This document shows positions 1 to 8,657 of a DNA stretch of 64,000 nt, piece by piece. The stretch lies in the NCBI GenBank assembly GCA_016713365.1, contig JADJPG010000035.1, positions 12,406 through 76,405 of the forward strand. The letters are read 5' to 3'. The stretch is from Verrucomicrobiota bacterium. Its GTDB lineage: Bacteria > Verrucomicrobiota > Verrucomicrobiia > Limisphaerales > JADJPG01. The notes below the pieces were generated by a model. It made no database searches. It saw only the letters and a program-made list of their open reading frames with translations, and was not told the origin of the DNA. Every line of letters begins with the position of its first letter. The first letter of the stretch is position 1. A program made the translations under genes and the position numbers.

Positions 1-377
1 CAGGCTGGATTGAGAATCCCGACGAGTTCGCCAACCAGACGGTCTATTTCGAATTCGACAAGTCGAACGTCAAGCCGAGCGAAGTGGGCAAGCTCGAAGA
101 AGTCGCCAAGAAGATGAAGGATGCCTTCAAAGGCAAAGCGTTGCGCATCGAAGGTCATTGCGATGAGCGTGGAACCGAAGAATACAACCGTGCCCTCGGC
201 GACCGTCGTGCTCTCTCCGTTCGCGAGAAACTGGTCCAGCTCGGTCTCGACCCCGAAATGCTCCCGACCATTACCTACGGCGAAGAAAAGCCTGCCGATC
301 CGGGCCATGACGATGCCGCGTGGAGGAAGAACCGCCGAGGCCAATTGATTCTCCTTTCGCCTCCGGGATCGAATTAA
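1..377 (+). CDS. pal: Peptidoglycan-associated lipoprotein (Pal/OmpA family), 5' end missing
   Basis: The frame is open from base 3, so the start lies outside the window; 124 residues are visible. They form an OmpA-like peptidoglycan-binding domain: an entry strand YFEFDKSNVKP, the GHCDERGTEEYN segment (the conserved GHTDxxGxxxYN of Pal), LGDRRALSV, and YGEEKPADPG near the end. In the family this domain holds the outer membrane to peptidoglycan as part of the Tol-Pal system. The missing N-terminus should carry the lipoprotein signal. The tat genes follow 111 bases downstream. Family assignment is firm; Pal rather than another OmpA-domain lipoprotein is likely from the short length and the GHCDERGT motif. 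Confidence 0.9.
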   Translation, partial: GWIENPDEFANQTVYFEFDKSNVKPSEVGKLEEVAKKMKDAFKGKALRIEGHCDERGTEEYNRALGDRRALSVREKLVQLGLDPEMLPTITYGEEKPADPGHDDAAWRKNRRGQLILLSPPGSN

Positions 378-398
378 ATCCGGACGGCTCCCGTCTGA

Positions 399-445
399 AA
401 CAATCCTGTCGGCCCGTCGTATGACCGGCGACAGGATTGGTGCTT
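399..445 (+). terminator. Hairpin between pal and tatA
   Basis: An 11-base perfect inverted repeat (401-411 and 429-439, CAATCCTGTCG/CGACAGGATTG) with a 17-base loop follows the pal stop codon. Only a weak T-rich tail (GGTGCTTT) follows, so it may be a weak terminator, an mRNA-stabilising hairpin, or a processing site. Confidence 0.45.
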
Positions 446-488
446 TACACACCGGAATGACGGGCCTAGTTTTACCATCAGAAAGACA

Positions 489-765
489 ATGTTTATGAAT
501 ACTCTGTTCGCAGCCATGTTGGGCGGTTGGGAAATCGTGCTGATCCTCGCGGTCGTGCTGATTCTGTTCGGAGCCAAGAAGCTCCCCGAACTCGCCAAGG
601 GCTTGGGCCAGGGCATCAAGGAATTCAAGAAGGCCACCACGGAAGTCTCCAACGAGATTCACACGGCCATGGACGACAACCGCTATTCGCAGCCGCCAGA
701 TCGACCAGGAGCCAGCCTCCAAGCCTGCGGAAAGCCAGTCTTCTGCGCCGTCCAACAAAGCCTGA
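489..765 (+). CDS. tatA: Sec-independent protein translocase TatA/E, frameshifted near its C-terminus
   Basis: A small Tat pore-forming subunit. The N-terminus has a short membrane helix (WEIVLILAVVLILFGAKKLPELA), the family FGxKKLPEL hinge, and an amphipathic helix. After about residue 64 the frame loses its character. A switch of one base near 683 restores a typical polar tail (EPASKPAESQSSAPSNKA) ending at a TGA at 763-765. Left unrepaired, the frame runs on to 782. I read this as a one-base insertion, perhaps the T in CGCTATTCG. The helix-bearing part is intact either way. tatC follows at once. Start ATG at 489; a second ATG at 495 is possible. Confidence 0.88.
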
Positions 766-791
766 GTCCGATTTTCCTCTGAAAGCACGTC

Positions 792-1793
792 ATGTCGAAC
801 AACCCCGATGATCCACGTACAGACGAGGAGTTGGGGGACGAAGGCGGCCCGGTAAAGTCCTTCCTCGATCATCTTGAGGACCTTCGTTGGGTTCTCATCA
901 AGAGCCTCGCCGCCCTCGGTATCGGGATGTTGATCTGCCTCATCGCAGGCGATCAAGTTGTTCACATCCTCAAGCGTCCGCTGCTCAACGCCAAGGTCAA
1001 GTTTCCTGGCACGAACGAGGTCTGGACCATTTCCTGGGGCACCAACGTCATGAAGGTGCTCAAGCTGAACGACGCCCAGCAGGAACAATACGGCGGCGGC
1101 ACCAATCGCTACAAATCTTGGAAGATCGATCTGATGCCGAAGGCACCAATGGATTTTTCCTCTCGGCCTCGCTCCCGACCCGAACACGGACCCCAGCACG
1201 GCGGAGCGGATGAAGATCGACCTGATCAACCTCAGCCCGGTGGGCGGCTTCTGGGTGGCGCTGCAAGTATCGATGTACGGCGGTACCCTGCTCGCGTCGC
1301 CGTTTATTTTTTACTTCATTGCCGGCTTCATCTTCCCGGCGCTGCGGATGAAGGAGAAACACTACGTCTACCGCGGTCTCGGCTTCGGCGTCTTCCTCTT
1401 CTCGCTTGGCGTGTGCTTTTGTTACTTCATCCTCATGCCCATCGCGCTTTCCGCCTCGGCCATGTATTCGAACTGGCTGGGCTTCGAGGCGAACCAGTGG
1501 CGCGCGGAGGATTACATCAGCTTCGTCTGCAAATTCATGCTAGGCATGGGCATTGGCTTCCAGATGCCGGTGGTGCTGCTCACCTTGGTGAAGATCGGCG
1601 TGTTGAACTACACGATCCTTTCCAAGATGCGCCGCTACATGATCGTCGTGAACCTCGTGCTCGGCGCGCTGCTCACCACGCCCGAAGTCATCACGCAGGT
1701 CATGATGGCCATCCCGCTCCAGCTCTCTACGAAATCAGTGTGTGGATCGCCTGGTATTGGGAACGTCGCGAGAAGAAGCAGGCGAAAGCGTGA
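792..1793 (+). pseudogene. tatC: Sec-independent protein translocase TatC, two compensating frameshifts
   Basis: The multi-spanning Tat receptor. The N-terminal part (FLDHLEDLRWVLIKSL, first membrane helix) starts at 792. Near 1153-1158 a run of five T shifts the frame; with four T the protein reads through (MDFPLGLAPDPNT) into the frame holding the middle helices (FWVALQVSMYGG, YFILMPIALS). Near 1724-1727 one base is missing (CAGCTCTCTACG, expected CAGCTCCTCTACG); repaired, the end reads LLYEISVWIAWYWERREKK and stops at 1793. The two lesions cancel, and each is a single base, one of them in a homopolymer. A consensus error in an intact gene is more likely than true decay. An extended periplasmic first loop (about residues 60-135) is longer than in E. 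coli TatC. Confidence 0.88.
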
Positions 1794-1866
1794 TGCGCAA
1801 TGTGTGACCCGTGATTTCACGGCGCACCCCCATCCCGTTCACGCATTACGGATCACCCGTCACTCG

Positions 1867-2796
1867 TTACGCTTCGAGCGCCTTCATCGTCGCGTCCAGG
1901 CTCGCCGCATCCGCCACGTTCAACATCTGCGCGTTGCCATCGATGCGTTTCATGAAACCGCTCAATGCCTTGCCCGGCCCCAGCTCGATAAACCGCGTGT
2001 AACCCTGCGCCAGCAGATGGCGCATCGAATCCTCCCAGCGCACGGACGACGTCACTTGATCGACCAAACGCTGGTGAATCTCCGACGGCGCGCCGTGCGG
2101 TTGCGCGGTGACGTTTGAAATCACGGGAACGATCGGAGTCTTCAGCGTCGCGGCCTTCAAGACGCCGTCCAGTTTCGGCTGCGCACTGGCCATCAACGCC
2201 GAGTGATACGCGCCTGCGACCGTCAACGGCATCGCCTTCTTGGCGCCCTTCGCCTTCGCGATGTCGCACGCGGCGGCCATTTTGTCGGCGGGACCGGAGA
2301 TCACGATCTGCCCCGGGCAGTTCAGATTCGCCAGCTCCACGCCTGCTTCGGCACAAGCTTCGCGCGTCTTCGCCTCATCGAGGCCGATGATCGCCGCCAT
2401 GCCGCCCTTCGTTGCCTCACAAGCCTCCTGCATGAAACGCCCGCGCTGCTGCACCACCTTGATGCCGTCCTCGAACGTCAGCGCGCCCGCCGCCGTCAGG
2501 GCCGTGAACTCGCCAAGTGACAGGCCCGCCGTCGCCTCGAACATCAGCCCCGGCACGCGTTCCTTGAGCAGCTCGAAGGCAACCCAGCTCACGAGGAAAA
2601 TCCCCGGCTGCGCGTTCTCGGTCTTCGTCAGCTCGGCCTCCGGGCCCTCGAAACAAATCTTCGCGAGGTCGTAGCCGAGAGCGGCATTGGCCTTGTCGAA
2701 CCACGCGCGCGCCGTGGGAAACTGCTCTGCGAGATCGCGTCCCATCCCGACGGTTTGGGCGCCCTGTCCAGCGAACAAAAGTGCGGTCTTGCTCAT
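1867..2796 (-). CDS. fabD: Malonyl-CoA:ACP transacylase
   Basis: Loads malonyl groups from CoA onto acyl carrier protein for fatty acid synthesis. The 309-residue protein is full length for the family. It shows GQGAQ (residues 10-14), the nucleophile elbow GLSLG with Ser93, the QQRG arginine segment near 116-119, and the catalytic His198 in AGAYHSALM. The C-terminus has IELGPGKALSGFMKRI. The start ATG at 2796 gives the usual MSKTALLFAGQG opening. It is convergent with tatC and divergent from the glycan operon. No other fab gene is adjacent in the window. Confidence 0.96.
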   Translation of the reverse strand: MSKTALLFAGQGAQTVGMGRDLAEQFPTARAWFDKANAALGYDLAKICFEGPEAELTKTENAQPGIFLVSWVAFELLKERVPGLMFEATAGLSLGEFTALTAAGALTFEDGIKVVQQRGRFMQEACEATKGGMAAIIGLDEAKTREACAEAGVELANLNCPGQIVISGPADKMAAACDIAKAKGAKKAMPLTVAGAYHSALMASAQPKLDGVLKAATLKTPIVPVISNVTAQPHGAPSEIHQRLVDQVTSSVRWEDSMRHLLAQGYTRFIELGPGKALSGFMKRIDGNAQMLNVADAASLDATMKALEA

Positions 2797-3085
2797 ATAA
2801 AGTGGGGTGACTTAAGCGCAACCTCCGGCAAAGAGGAAGGAAGTTTTGGGCTGCTCCAGCAACCACGGCGCGCGGTGTTCCGAACTGGTTCTGTGAAAGC
2901 GATCCGTCCGCGGATCGCTCTGTTCCGTGAACGGAACGCTGGCTCCCACACGTCGTCTCCGATGCTGCGACGAAAAGAAATATTCCGACGGGAATCCAGC
3001 CAAACTCAGGCTTTCTGTTCGTGATGTCCTGCTTCGAGACACTGTGGCAAAGCGGCTGCTAAAGGACGTTCATCAGAAAGTAACC
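2797..3085. other. Intergenic region between fabD and the glycan operon, with two adjacent hairpins
   Basis: 289 bases between divergent genes, so it should hold promoters for both. It contains two back-to-back perfect hairpins: AGCGATCCG/CGGATCGCT (2898-2906, 2911-2919, loop TCCG) and GTTCCGT/ACGGAAC (2922-2928, 2931-2937, loop GA). No T-run follows either, so they are not simple terminators for the plus strand. They could be leader structures for the operon or remnants of a small palindromic repeat. I see no convincing gene here. Confidence 0.5.
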
Positions 3086-4786
3086 ATGACGACCCGAAGA
3101 CTTCACACTGTTCCGTTCCTACTCTGTGCCGCGCTCATTCTCACCACCTGTGCCTCGGCGCTGGCGCAAGGCACCAACGCTTGGACCAACGTCGTGGGCG
3201 GCTCATGGCACGCGCCGGCCAACTGGTCTCTCGGCGTTGCGCCCGCCATCGCCCAGAACATCGTTGCGATCACGAATTTCAATTCCAAGACGGTTACTGC
3301 GGACGCGACCACCCCCGCGGCGAATCTCTCCGTGCGCAATCTCATCCTCGGCGCGCTTCAGAACCGGCAGAACACGCTCGTCCTCACCAATCTCGCCGCT
3401 CCGCTGCAGGTGACGCGCGGATTGACGATGACCGCCGGCGGCGCGCTGCAAGTTCACAACTCCGAGCTCCGCGTTGATGCCGCGCTCGGCGGACAGGTGA
3501 CGATGACCGCCGCCTCCGCAAGCTTCGTGAACAGCTCCGCGTTTCTCAGCAACAGCGCTCTGCTAAAGATCGGGAATGGCGCCGGCCTTTCCTCCATCAA
3601 CCTGACGAACAGCTCTCTGCTCACGGACCACGAACTTCGCGTCGGCGCCGTGAATCGTTCGCTCGGTCGCCTGAATCTCGCCGAAGGTCGCGTCGAAGTC
3701 GGGCTGGAGCTTTATGTCGGCGACGAAGCGGGCTCCACGGGAGTTGTGACCATCGCATCCGGAACTCTTCAAGCGCTCAATACAAACGTTAACACCCGCA
3801 TCGGCCACCGTGGCAACGGCTCGATGATTGTCTCCAACGGTCTGGCGCACTTCGATGATGTTTCGGTCGGTCGCCACGACACGGCGCGCGGCGCGCTGTT
3901 GGTCGCGGGTGGCGAGTTCGCCTGCGGCACGTTGAGCATCGGCCGCTTCTCGAATGCCGTCGGCATGGTCACCGTCGCGGGCGGATTTCTAAACGTCGCC
4001 GACGGCAGCCTTTACGTGGGCCGCGAAGGCAACGGGTCTCTCACGAACCTCAGCGGCCGCATCACCGCCTCGCGCCTGATCGTTCCGGGTGCCACGAATA
4101 CGGCCACCGGCCTGGCGCAGTTCCTCGGCGGCGAATCGATCTTCACCTCGGGCCTCAATCTCGGCAGCCAAGTTTCGACCGGCCTCGTCGTGCTGAATGG
4201 CGGCGCGCTCTTCTGCACCAACGCCACCGCTACTGCGACATCCATCGTTACGCAGGGTGAACTCGTGCTGAACTCCGGCGTCGCGCAGTTCGATCGCCTC
4301 GAACTCAACTCCGCCGCCGGACGCCTCCAGTTCATCGGCGGCACGCTCCGCGCCCGTGACCTCATCGTGAACAACGGCGCGCCGTTCGTCCTCGGCGACG
4401 GCGTGAATCCCGCGACGCTCGAACTCGACGGCGGCACGGTGACCTTCGCCAACGGCATCGTCGTCTCGCCGAACGCCACGCTCGCCGGCTGCGGCACGTT
4501 GACCGGCAATGTGACCGTGCTCGCTGGCGGCTCGAGCGGCTTCCAGCCCTGCGGCCAACCGCAGATCACGCCAATCACGCTGACGAACTTCACCTCCGTC
4601 ACCACAGGAATTCGCTTCTCCTTCAACTCGGATGCCGGCGTGAACTACCTCGTCGAGTTCAAGAACGACCTCGCTGAACCCGCCTGGCAGCCGCTCGCCA
4701 CGCTCGCTGGTAACGGCAGTTTGCTCCACGTGACCAACAACCCAGCCGCGACAGGCGCGCGCTTCTTCCAAGTGAAGACCCCATGA
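3086..4786 (+). CDS. Secreted beta-helix (autotransporter passenger-like) protein
   Basis: 566 residues from the ATG at 3086, chosen because it opens with a classical signal peptide (MTTRRLHTVPFLLC, cleavage about ALAQ/G). The rest is a long run of degenerate short repeats rich in G, N, T, S and V, such as LYVGDEAGSTGVVTI, TRIGHRGNGSMIVSN and LYVGREGNGSLTN. These are typical of the PEP-CTERM/autotransporter-associated repeats of Verrucomicrobiota and should fold as a right-handed beta-helix. No beta-barrel is present. The last ~60 residues form a separate small beta-sandwich (YLVEFKNDLAEPAWQPL ... GARFFQV), a module also recognisable in two other proteins here. It is first in the operon and overlaps the pilin-like gene by ATGA. 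Function unknown; probably a surface or matrix protein. Confidence 0.85.
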   Translation: MTTRRLHTVPFLLCAALILTTCASALAQGTNAWTNVVGGSWHAPANWSLGVAPAIAQNIVAITNFNSKTVTADATTPAANLSVRNLILGALQNRQNTLVLTNLAAPLQVTRGLTMTAGGALQVHNSELRVDAALGGQVTMTAASASFVNSSAFLSNSALLKIGNGAGLSSINLTNSSLLTDHELRVGAVNRSLGRLNLAEGRVEVGLELYVGDEAGSTGVVTIASGTLQALNTNVNTRIGHRGNGSMIVSNGLAHFDDVSVGRHDTARGALLVAGGEFACGTLSIGRFSNAVGMVTVAGGFLNVADGSLYVGREGNGSLTNLSGRITASRLIVPGATNTATGLAQFLGGESIFTSGLNLGSQVSTGLVVLNGGALFCTNATATATSIVTQGELVLNSGVAQFDRLELNSAAGRLQFIGGTLRARDLIVNNGAPFVLGDGVNPATLELDGGTVTFANGIVVSPNATLAGCGTLTGNVTVLAGGSSGFQPCGQPQITPITLTNFTSVTTGIRFSFNSDAGVNYLVEFKNDLAEPAWQPLATLAGNGSLLHVTNNPAATGARFFQVKTP

Positions 4787-5568
4787 ACACTTGCTCCGCC
4801 GAACCTCGTCGCGCTGCCTTCACGCTCATCGAGTTGATGGTCGTCATCTCCATCATCTCTGTTCTCTCGGCGATTCTTCTTCCCGCGCTTTCTGGAGCGA
4901 AGGACAAGGCGAAGAACATCACCTGCGTGAACAACCTTCGCCAGATCATGACCGCTGCCACGCTCTACTCGGGTGACAACGACGACGTCCTGCTGCCCGC
5001 CGAGTATGACGCCGGCAATGGCGCGCCGTATCAGGAAGGCTGGGCGACGATTCTCGTAAACGGCGATTACATCACGGCGCCTCGATCGAAATACTATTAC
5101 TCGATCGAAGGTGGCGGCTCGGTGCTTCAGTGCCCGTCCGGACTCTACGAGGTTTACCAAAACAACCCGACCTCCCGCGACGACATCGAAGGCATGAAGG
5201 CCCGTCCTTACGCCTCCGAAAGCACCGGAACCAAGTTCTACGTTCACACCTGGTACGGCATCAACGCCGCGCTGGGGAACAGCAAGAGCTATCCTTTCAC
5301 TCGTTCGCCCATGGACCCCGAACCACGCGGCGAAGGCGGCACGTCGAGCCGCACCCTGACCAGCGCAGCCGAAGTGCCGTTCCGCATGCCGGCGTTCTTC
5401 GACGGCTTCTGGCTGCTCAACGGCCACGACGAACGCATCAGCGCGCGACACAACAAACGCACCCGCACCAACCTCGTCTTCTTCGATGGCAGCGTGGAGA
5501 CCATGAACACCTTTGCCATCCCCAACGTGAAAGACACCACCTCCGGCGACATCCGCTGGCGCTTCTAA
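4783..5568 (+). CDS. Prepilin-like protein with N-terminal methylation motif
   Basis: 261 residues. A type IV/type II pseudopilin N-terminus is clear: positive residues, then AFTLIELMVVISIISVL with the cleavage site before Phe13, Glu at +5, and Ala in place of the usual Gly at -1. After the membrane helix comes the ALSGAKDKAKNITCVNNLRQI segment found in the planctomycete/verrucomicrobial family. Near the C-terminus a HNKRTRTNLVFFDGS segment resembles the H-x9-DG motif of that family, here with 11 intervening residues. Such proteins are abundant in these phyla and are thought to be exported by a type II-like system. It overlaps the beta-helix gene by four bases (ATGA), so the two are translationally coupled. 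Confidence 0.9.
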   Translation: MNTCSAEPRRAAFTLIELMVVISIISVLSAILLPALSGAKDKAKNITCVNNLRQIMTAATLYSGDNDDVLLPAEYDAGNGAPYQEGWATILVNGDYITAPRSKYYYSIEGGGSVLQCPSGLYEVYQNNPTSRDDIEGMKARPYASESTGTKFYVHTWYGINAALGNSKSYPFTRSPMDPEPRGEGGTSSRTLTSAAEVPFRMPAFFDGFWLLNGHDERISARHNKRTRTNLVFFDGSVETMNTFAIPNVKDTTSGDIRWRF

Positions 5569-5578
5569 GGCTCGAACC

Positions 5579-6232
5579 ATGAAGAACGCGAAACAATACA
5601 TTCACCTCCTGCTCCTCGCGGTCGTCACGGCTGGCGCGATTTCCTGGATCCTCGTTCAGCAACGCGATGCCGCCAAACCCGAGACGCGCCAGCACACCGG
5701 CCTCGGCGAAGTGATGGCCGAGGAAACCGCGAAGCAACTCGCCAAGCGCGAGAAGAAACGCGTCGTCGTCATCTCGCTCCAAAGCAAGGACCCCACTCTC
5801 CACGCGCAGGAGGAATCCTTCTTCGCGAAGCTGAAGACCCTTTGTCCGGAATCGGAGATCAAGGAAACCATCCGCGTCGATCCGGAAGGCGAGAAGCGCT
5901 ACGGCCCCGGACTCGGACTTTCCACGCGCCGCTTCCTCCGCATCGTCGAGCACAACGTGAAGGCTGACGTGCTCGTTTCCTTCATCGGCACGCCTGATCC
6001 CGGATCGGCCGAGATGCACGCGTTCACGAACAAGATTCCGCGCTTCGTGGCCTCCACCCGTGATCTCGCCGACGCCAAGAAGATGCTCGAGAAGAACTGG
6101 CTCCGCGCCGCCATCGTGCCGCGCTACGATTTCCCCGTGCCGAAGGACGACCCGAAGACCACGCAGGATTGGTTCACGCGCTTCTTCCAGGTCGTTACCA
6201 CCAACGAGCTCGCCTCACTTCCAAAAAGCTAG
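5579..6232 (+). CDS. Membrane-anchored periplasmic protein of unknown function
   Basis: 217 residues. One N-terminal membrane helix (YIHLLLLAVVTAGAISWILV) is followed by a soluble domain with an alternating strand/helix pattern (RVVVISLQSK, ADVLVSFIGTPDPG, IPRFVASTRDLADAK) that suggests a Rossmann-like or periplasmic-binding-like fold. There is no lipobox. It lies 10 bases after the pilin-like gene and 5 bases before the first glycosyltransferase, so it belongs to the operon. I do not recognise the family. A role in linking the secreted proteins to the glycan genes is only inference from position. Confidence 0.8.
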   Translation: MKNAKQYIHLLLLAVVTAGAISWILVQQRDAAKPETRQHTGLGEVMAEETAKQLAKREKKRVVVISLQSKDPTLHAQEESFFAKLKTLCPESEIKETIRVDPEGEKRYGPGLGLSTRRFLRIVEHNVKADVLVSFIGTPDPGSAEMHAFTNKIPRFVASTRDLADAKKMLEKNWLRAAIVPRYDFPVPKDDPKTTQDWFTRFFQVVTTNELASLPKS

Positions 6233-6237
6233 GCCCC

Positions 6238-7410
6238 ATGAAAACCCCGCGCCGCTTCTTCCTCTACTCGCACGATGGCCAGGGCCTTGGCCACGCGCGA
6301 CGCCACCTCGCCATCGCGCGCGGCATCGTGGAAGCGGACCCGACCGCCAGCGTCCTCATCGCCACCGGCATCGAGGAACTTCCGAAGCCCGGTCTCCCGC
6401 CCAATGTCGAAGTCCTGAAGATGCCCAGCCTGCGCAAGATGGCCAACGGCCGCTACGAATCCCGTCGCCTTCTGCTCGCGCCGCGCGAAACCCGCGCGCT
6501 CCGTTCTTTCGCTGCTTCTCACCGCGGTGAAAGTTTCCGCCCGCACGTCGTCCTCGCGGACAAGCATCCATTCGGTGCGAGCGGCGAATTCCGTCACGCG
6601 CTCGCTGCTGCCCGTCGTCAGGGTGCGCGCTCGGCGCTCGGCCTGCGCGACATTCTCGACGAAGCCTCCACCGTCCGCCGCGAGTGGCGTCCGCATGGAT
6701 TGCCCGGCGCCATCACTGATCATTACGACGAAGTCCTCATCTACGGTGAACGCGCCGTCTTCGATGCCGTCAATGAATACGATTTCCCGGAAGACCTCGC
6801 CGCCCGCTCGCACTACTGCGGCTACGTGATCAATCCGCCGCCCACCGCCACGCCGTCCACCGCGGCCCGCCCGCTCGTTCTCGCCACTGCAGGTGCGGGT
6901 GAAGATGGCTTCCACGTTCTCGCCTCGTTCCTTCAAGCCTCCGTCGGCGCGCCGTGGGATGCGATGGCCGTGAGCGGACCGCACTGCCCGCCCGAACACG
7001 CGATTCAACTCGCCGCGCTCGCCGCCGCCGCGAACGCCGAGTGGCACACGTTCGTTCCCGCGCTGGAAACCCGCATCGCGTCCGCCGCCGCCGTCGTCTG
7101 CATGGGCGGCTACAACACGCTTGGTGAAGCCGTCGCTTCCGGTGTGCCCACCGTCTGCGTCCCGCGCGTCGTGCCCCGTCGCGAGCAGCTCATTCGCGCG
7201 CGGGCGTTTGAACGCCTCGGTCTGCTCCAGGTGATCACGCCGAGCAACCTCACCCCTGAAAAACTTCGCGCCGGTTTGGTCAAGGCGCTGTCGTCCACCC
7301 CCAACACGACAGCGCTCGACTTCTCCGGCGCGTCCCATTCCGCCCAACGCCTCCTCGCCCTCGCCGATGCCGCCATCGCGCAGATGAACGGAGAACCCGC
7401 CTACGCATGA
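6238..7410 (+). CDS. GT-B glycosyltransferase, MurG/GT28-like
   Basis: 390 residues from the ATG at 6238, the first start after the previous stop. It opens with FFLYSHDGQGLGHARRHLA, the glycine-rich loop of MurG-like enzymes. The C-terminal donor-binding half has VVCMGGYNTLGEAVASGVP followed by PRREQLIRARAFERLG, as in UDP-sugar transferases of the GT28 type. No signal or membrane helix, so it is cytoplasmic or peripheral. It is probably the first of four glycosyltransferases in the operon. Sugar donor and acceptor cannot be told from sequence. It overlaps the next gene by ATGA at 7407-7410. Confidence 0.88.
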   Translation: MKTPRRFFLYSHDGQGLGHARRHLAIARGIVEADPTASVLIATGIEELPKPGLPPNVEVLKMPSLRKMANGRYESRRLLLAPRETRALRSFAASHRGESFRPHVVLADKHPFGASGEFRHALAAARRQGARSALGLRDILDEASTVRREWRPHGLPGAITDHYDEVLIYGERAVFDAVNEYDFPEDLAARSHYCGYVINPPPTATPSTAARPLVLATAGAGEDGFHVLASFLQASVGAPWDAMAVSGPHCPPEHAIQLAALAAAANAEWHTFVPALETRIASAAAVVCMGGYNTLGEAVASGVPTVCVPRVVPRREQLIRARAFERLGLLQVITPSNLTPEKLRAGLVKALSSTPNTTALDFSGASHSAQRLLALADAAIAQMNGEPAYA

Positions 7411-8657
7411 ACCCGCCCGCCAAAATCGCCTACGTCGTGAAGCGCTACCCGCGTTTCAGCGAGACGTTCATCGTCAACGAAATCCTCGCGCACGAAGCCG
7501 CCGGCCAGGCGCTGGAGATCTTCTCGCTCGGGCCGTGCAGCGACACACATTTCCAGAACGCCATCTCGCTCGTGCGCGCGCCCGTCACCTATCTGCCCGC
7601 GGAGGCGCCGAAGTCCGCCGACCTCTGGCGTTCAATGCAGGATGTCGCAGCGAAACTTCCCGGCGGCTGGGCCGCGCTCGACGCCGCGCGCGGCGAATTG
7701 ATCCGCGACGTCAATCAGGCACTCGTCCTCGCGCTCATGGCCCGCCAGCGCGGTATCACCCATCTGCACGCGCACTTCGCCACCAGCGCTACCACCGTCG
7801 CGCGACTCGCCGCGCACTTCGCCGGCATCTCCTATTCCTTCACCGCGCACGCGAAAGACATCTTCCACGAAAGCGTCGATGCCGCCGACCTGCGCCGCAA
7901 ACTCGCCGAAGCCAGCGCCTGCATCACCGTCAGCGATTTCAATCTCCAGTTCCTCCGCGAGCAGTTCGGCGACGACGCCCGCAACGTCACGCGCTTGTTC
8001 AACGGCATTCATCTCTCGCAGTTCCCCTACGCCGTGCCGACCAATCGCCCGCCGCTCATCGCCGCCGTCGGCCGACTCGTGGAGAAGAAGGGCTTCGATG
8101 TGCTCGTTTCCGCCTGCGCTGAACTCGTTCGTCGCGGCGTGAACTTCCGCTGCCAGATCGCTGGCGGCGGCGAACACGACGCTGCGTTGCGCGAACAGAT
8201 CGCCAGGCTGAACGTCCAGTCCCACGTCGAGCTCATCGGCCCGCGTCCGCAGCAGGAAATCGTCGCTCTCGTCCAAGGCGCCGCCGCGCTCGCCGCGCCA
8301 TGCGTCGTTGGCAACGACGGCAATCGCGATGGCCTTCCCACTGTGCTGCTCGAGGCGATGGCGCTCGGAACGCCGTGCGTTTCCACTGACGTGACGGGCA
8401 TACCCGAAGTTCTCCGCGACCAGGAAACCGGGCTGCTCGTGCCGCAGCGCGATCCCATCGCACTCGCGGATGCGCTGCAAAAGTTGATTAACGACTCCGC
8501 TCTCCGTGTCCGGCTGGCGGCGGCGGCCCGTGAGTTGATGGAAGCCGAGTTCGACATTGCCCGGAACTCCGCCCGCCAGCGCGCCATCTTCGCCCACTGC
8601 ATCGCGGCCCAGCGCGAAGCCGCCGACGTTCGTCAGCCCGAAGTCACCTGCCCATGA
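7407..8657 (+). CDS. GT4 glycosyltransferase, WcaL/colanic-acid type
   Basis: 416 residues. The N-terminus YVVKRYPRFSETFIVNEI is the signature of the WcaL/EpsD-like GT4 branch. In the C-terminal half are RLVEKKGFDVLVSA, GGGEHDAALREQI and the EX7E-type donor site LEAMALGTPCVSTDVTGIPE. Enzymes of this branch build exopolysaccharide repeat units from nucleotide sugars at the inner membrane. Start and stop overlap both neighbours by ATGA (7407-7410 and 8654-8657), so translation is coupled through three consecutive genes. Confidence 0.92.
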   Translation: MNPPAKIAYVVKRYPRFSETFIVNEILAHEAAGQALEIFSLGPCSDTHFQNAISLVRAPVTYLPAEAPKSADLWRSMQDVAAKLPGGWAALDAARGELIRDVNQALVLALMARQRGITHLHAHFATSATTVARLAAHFAGISYSFTAHAKDIFHESVDAADLRRKLAEASACITVSDFNLQFLREQFGDDARNVTRLFNGIHLSQFPYAVPTNRPPLIAAVGRLVEKKGFDVLVSACAELVRRGVNFRCQIAGGGEHDAALREQIARLNVQSHVELIGPRPQQEIVALVQGAAALAAPCVVGNDGNRDGLPTVLLEAMALGTPCVSTDVTGIPEVLRDQETGLLVPQRDPIALADALQKLINDSALRVRLAAAARELMEAEFDIARNSARQRAIFAHCIAAQREAADVRQPEVTCP

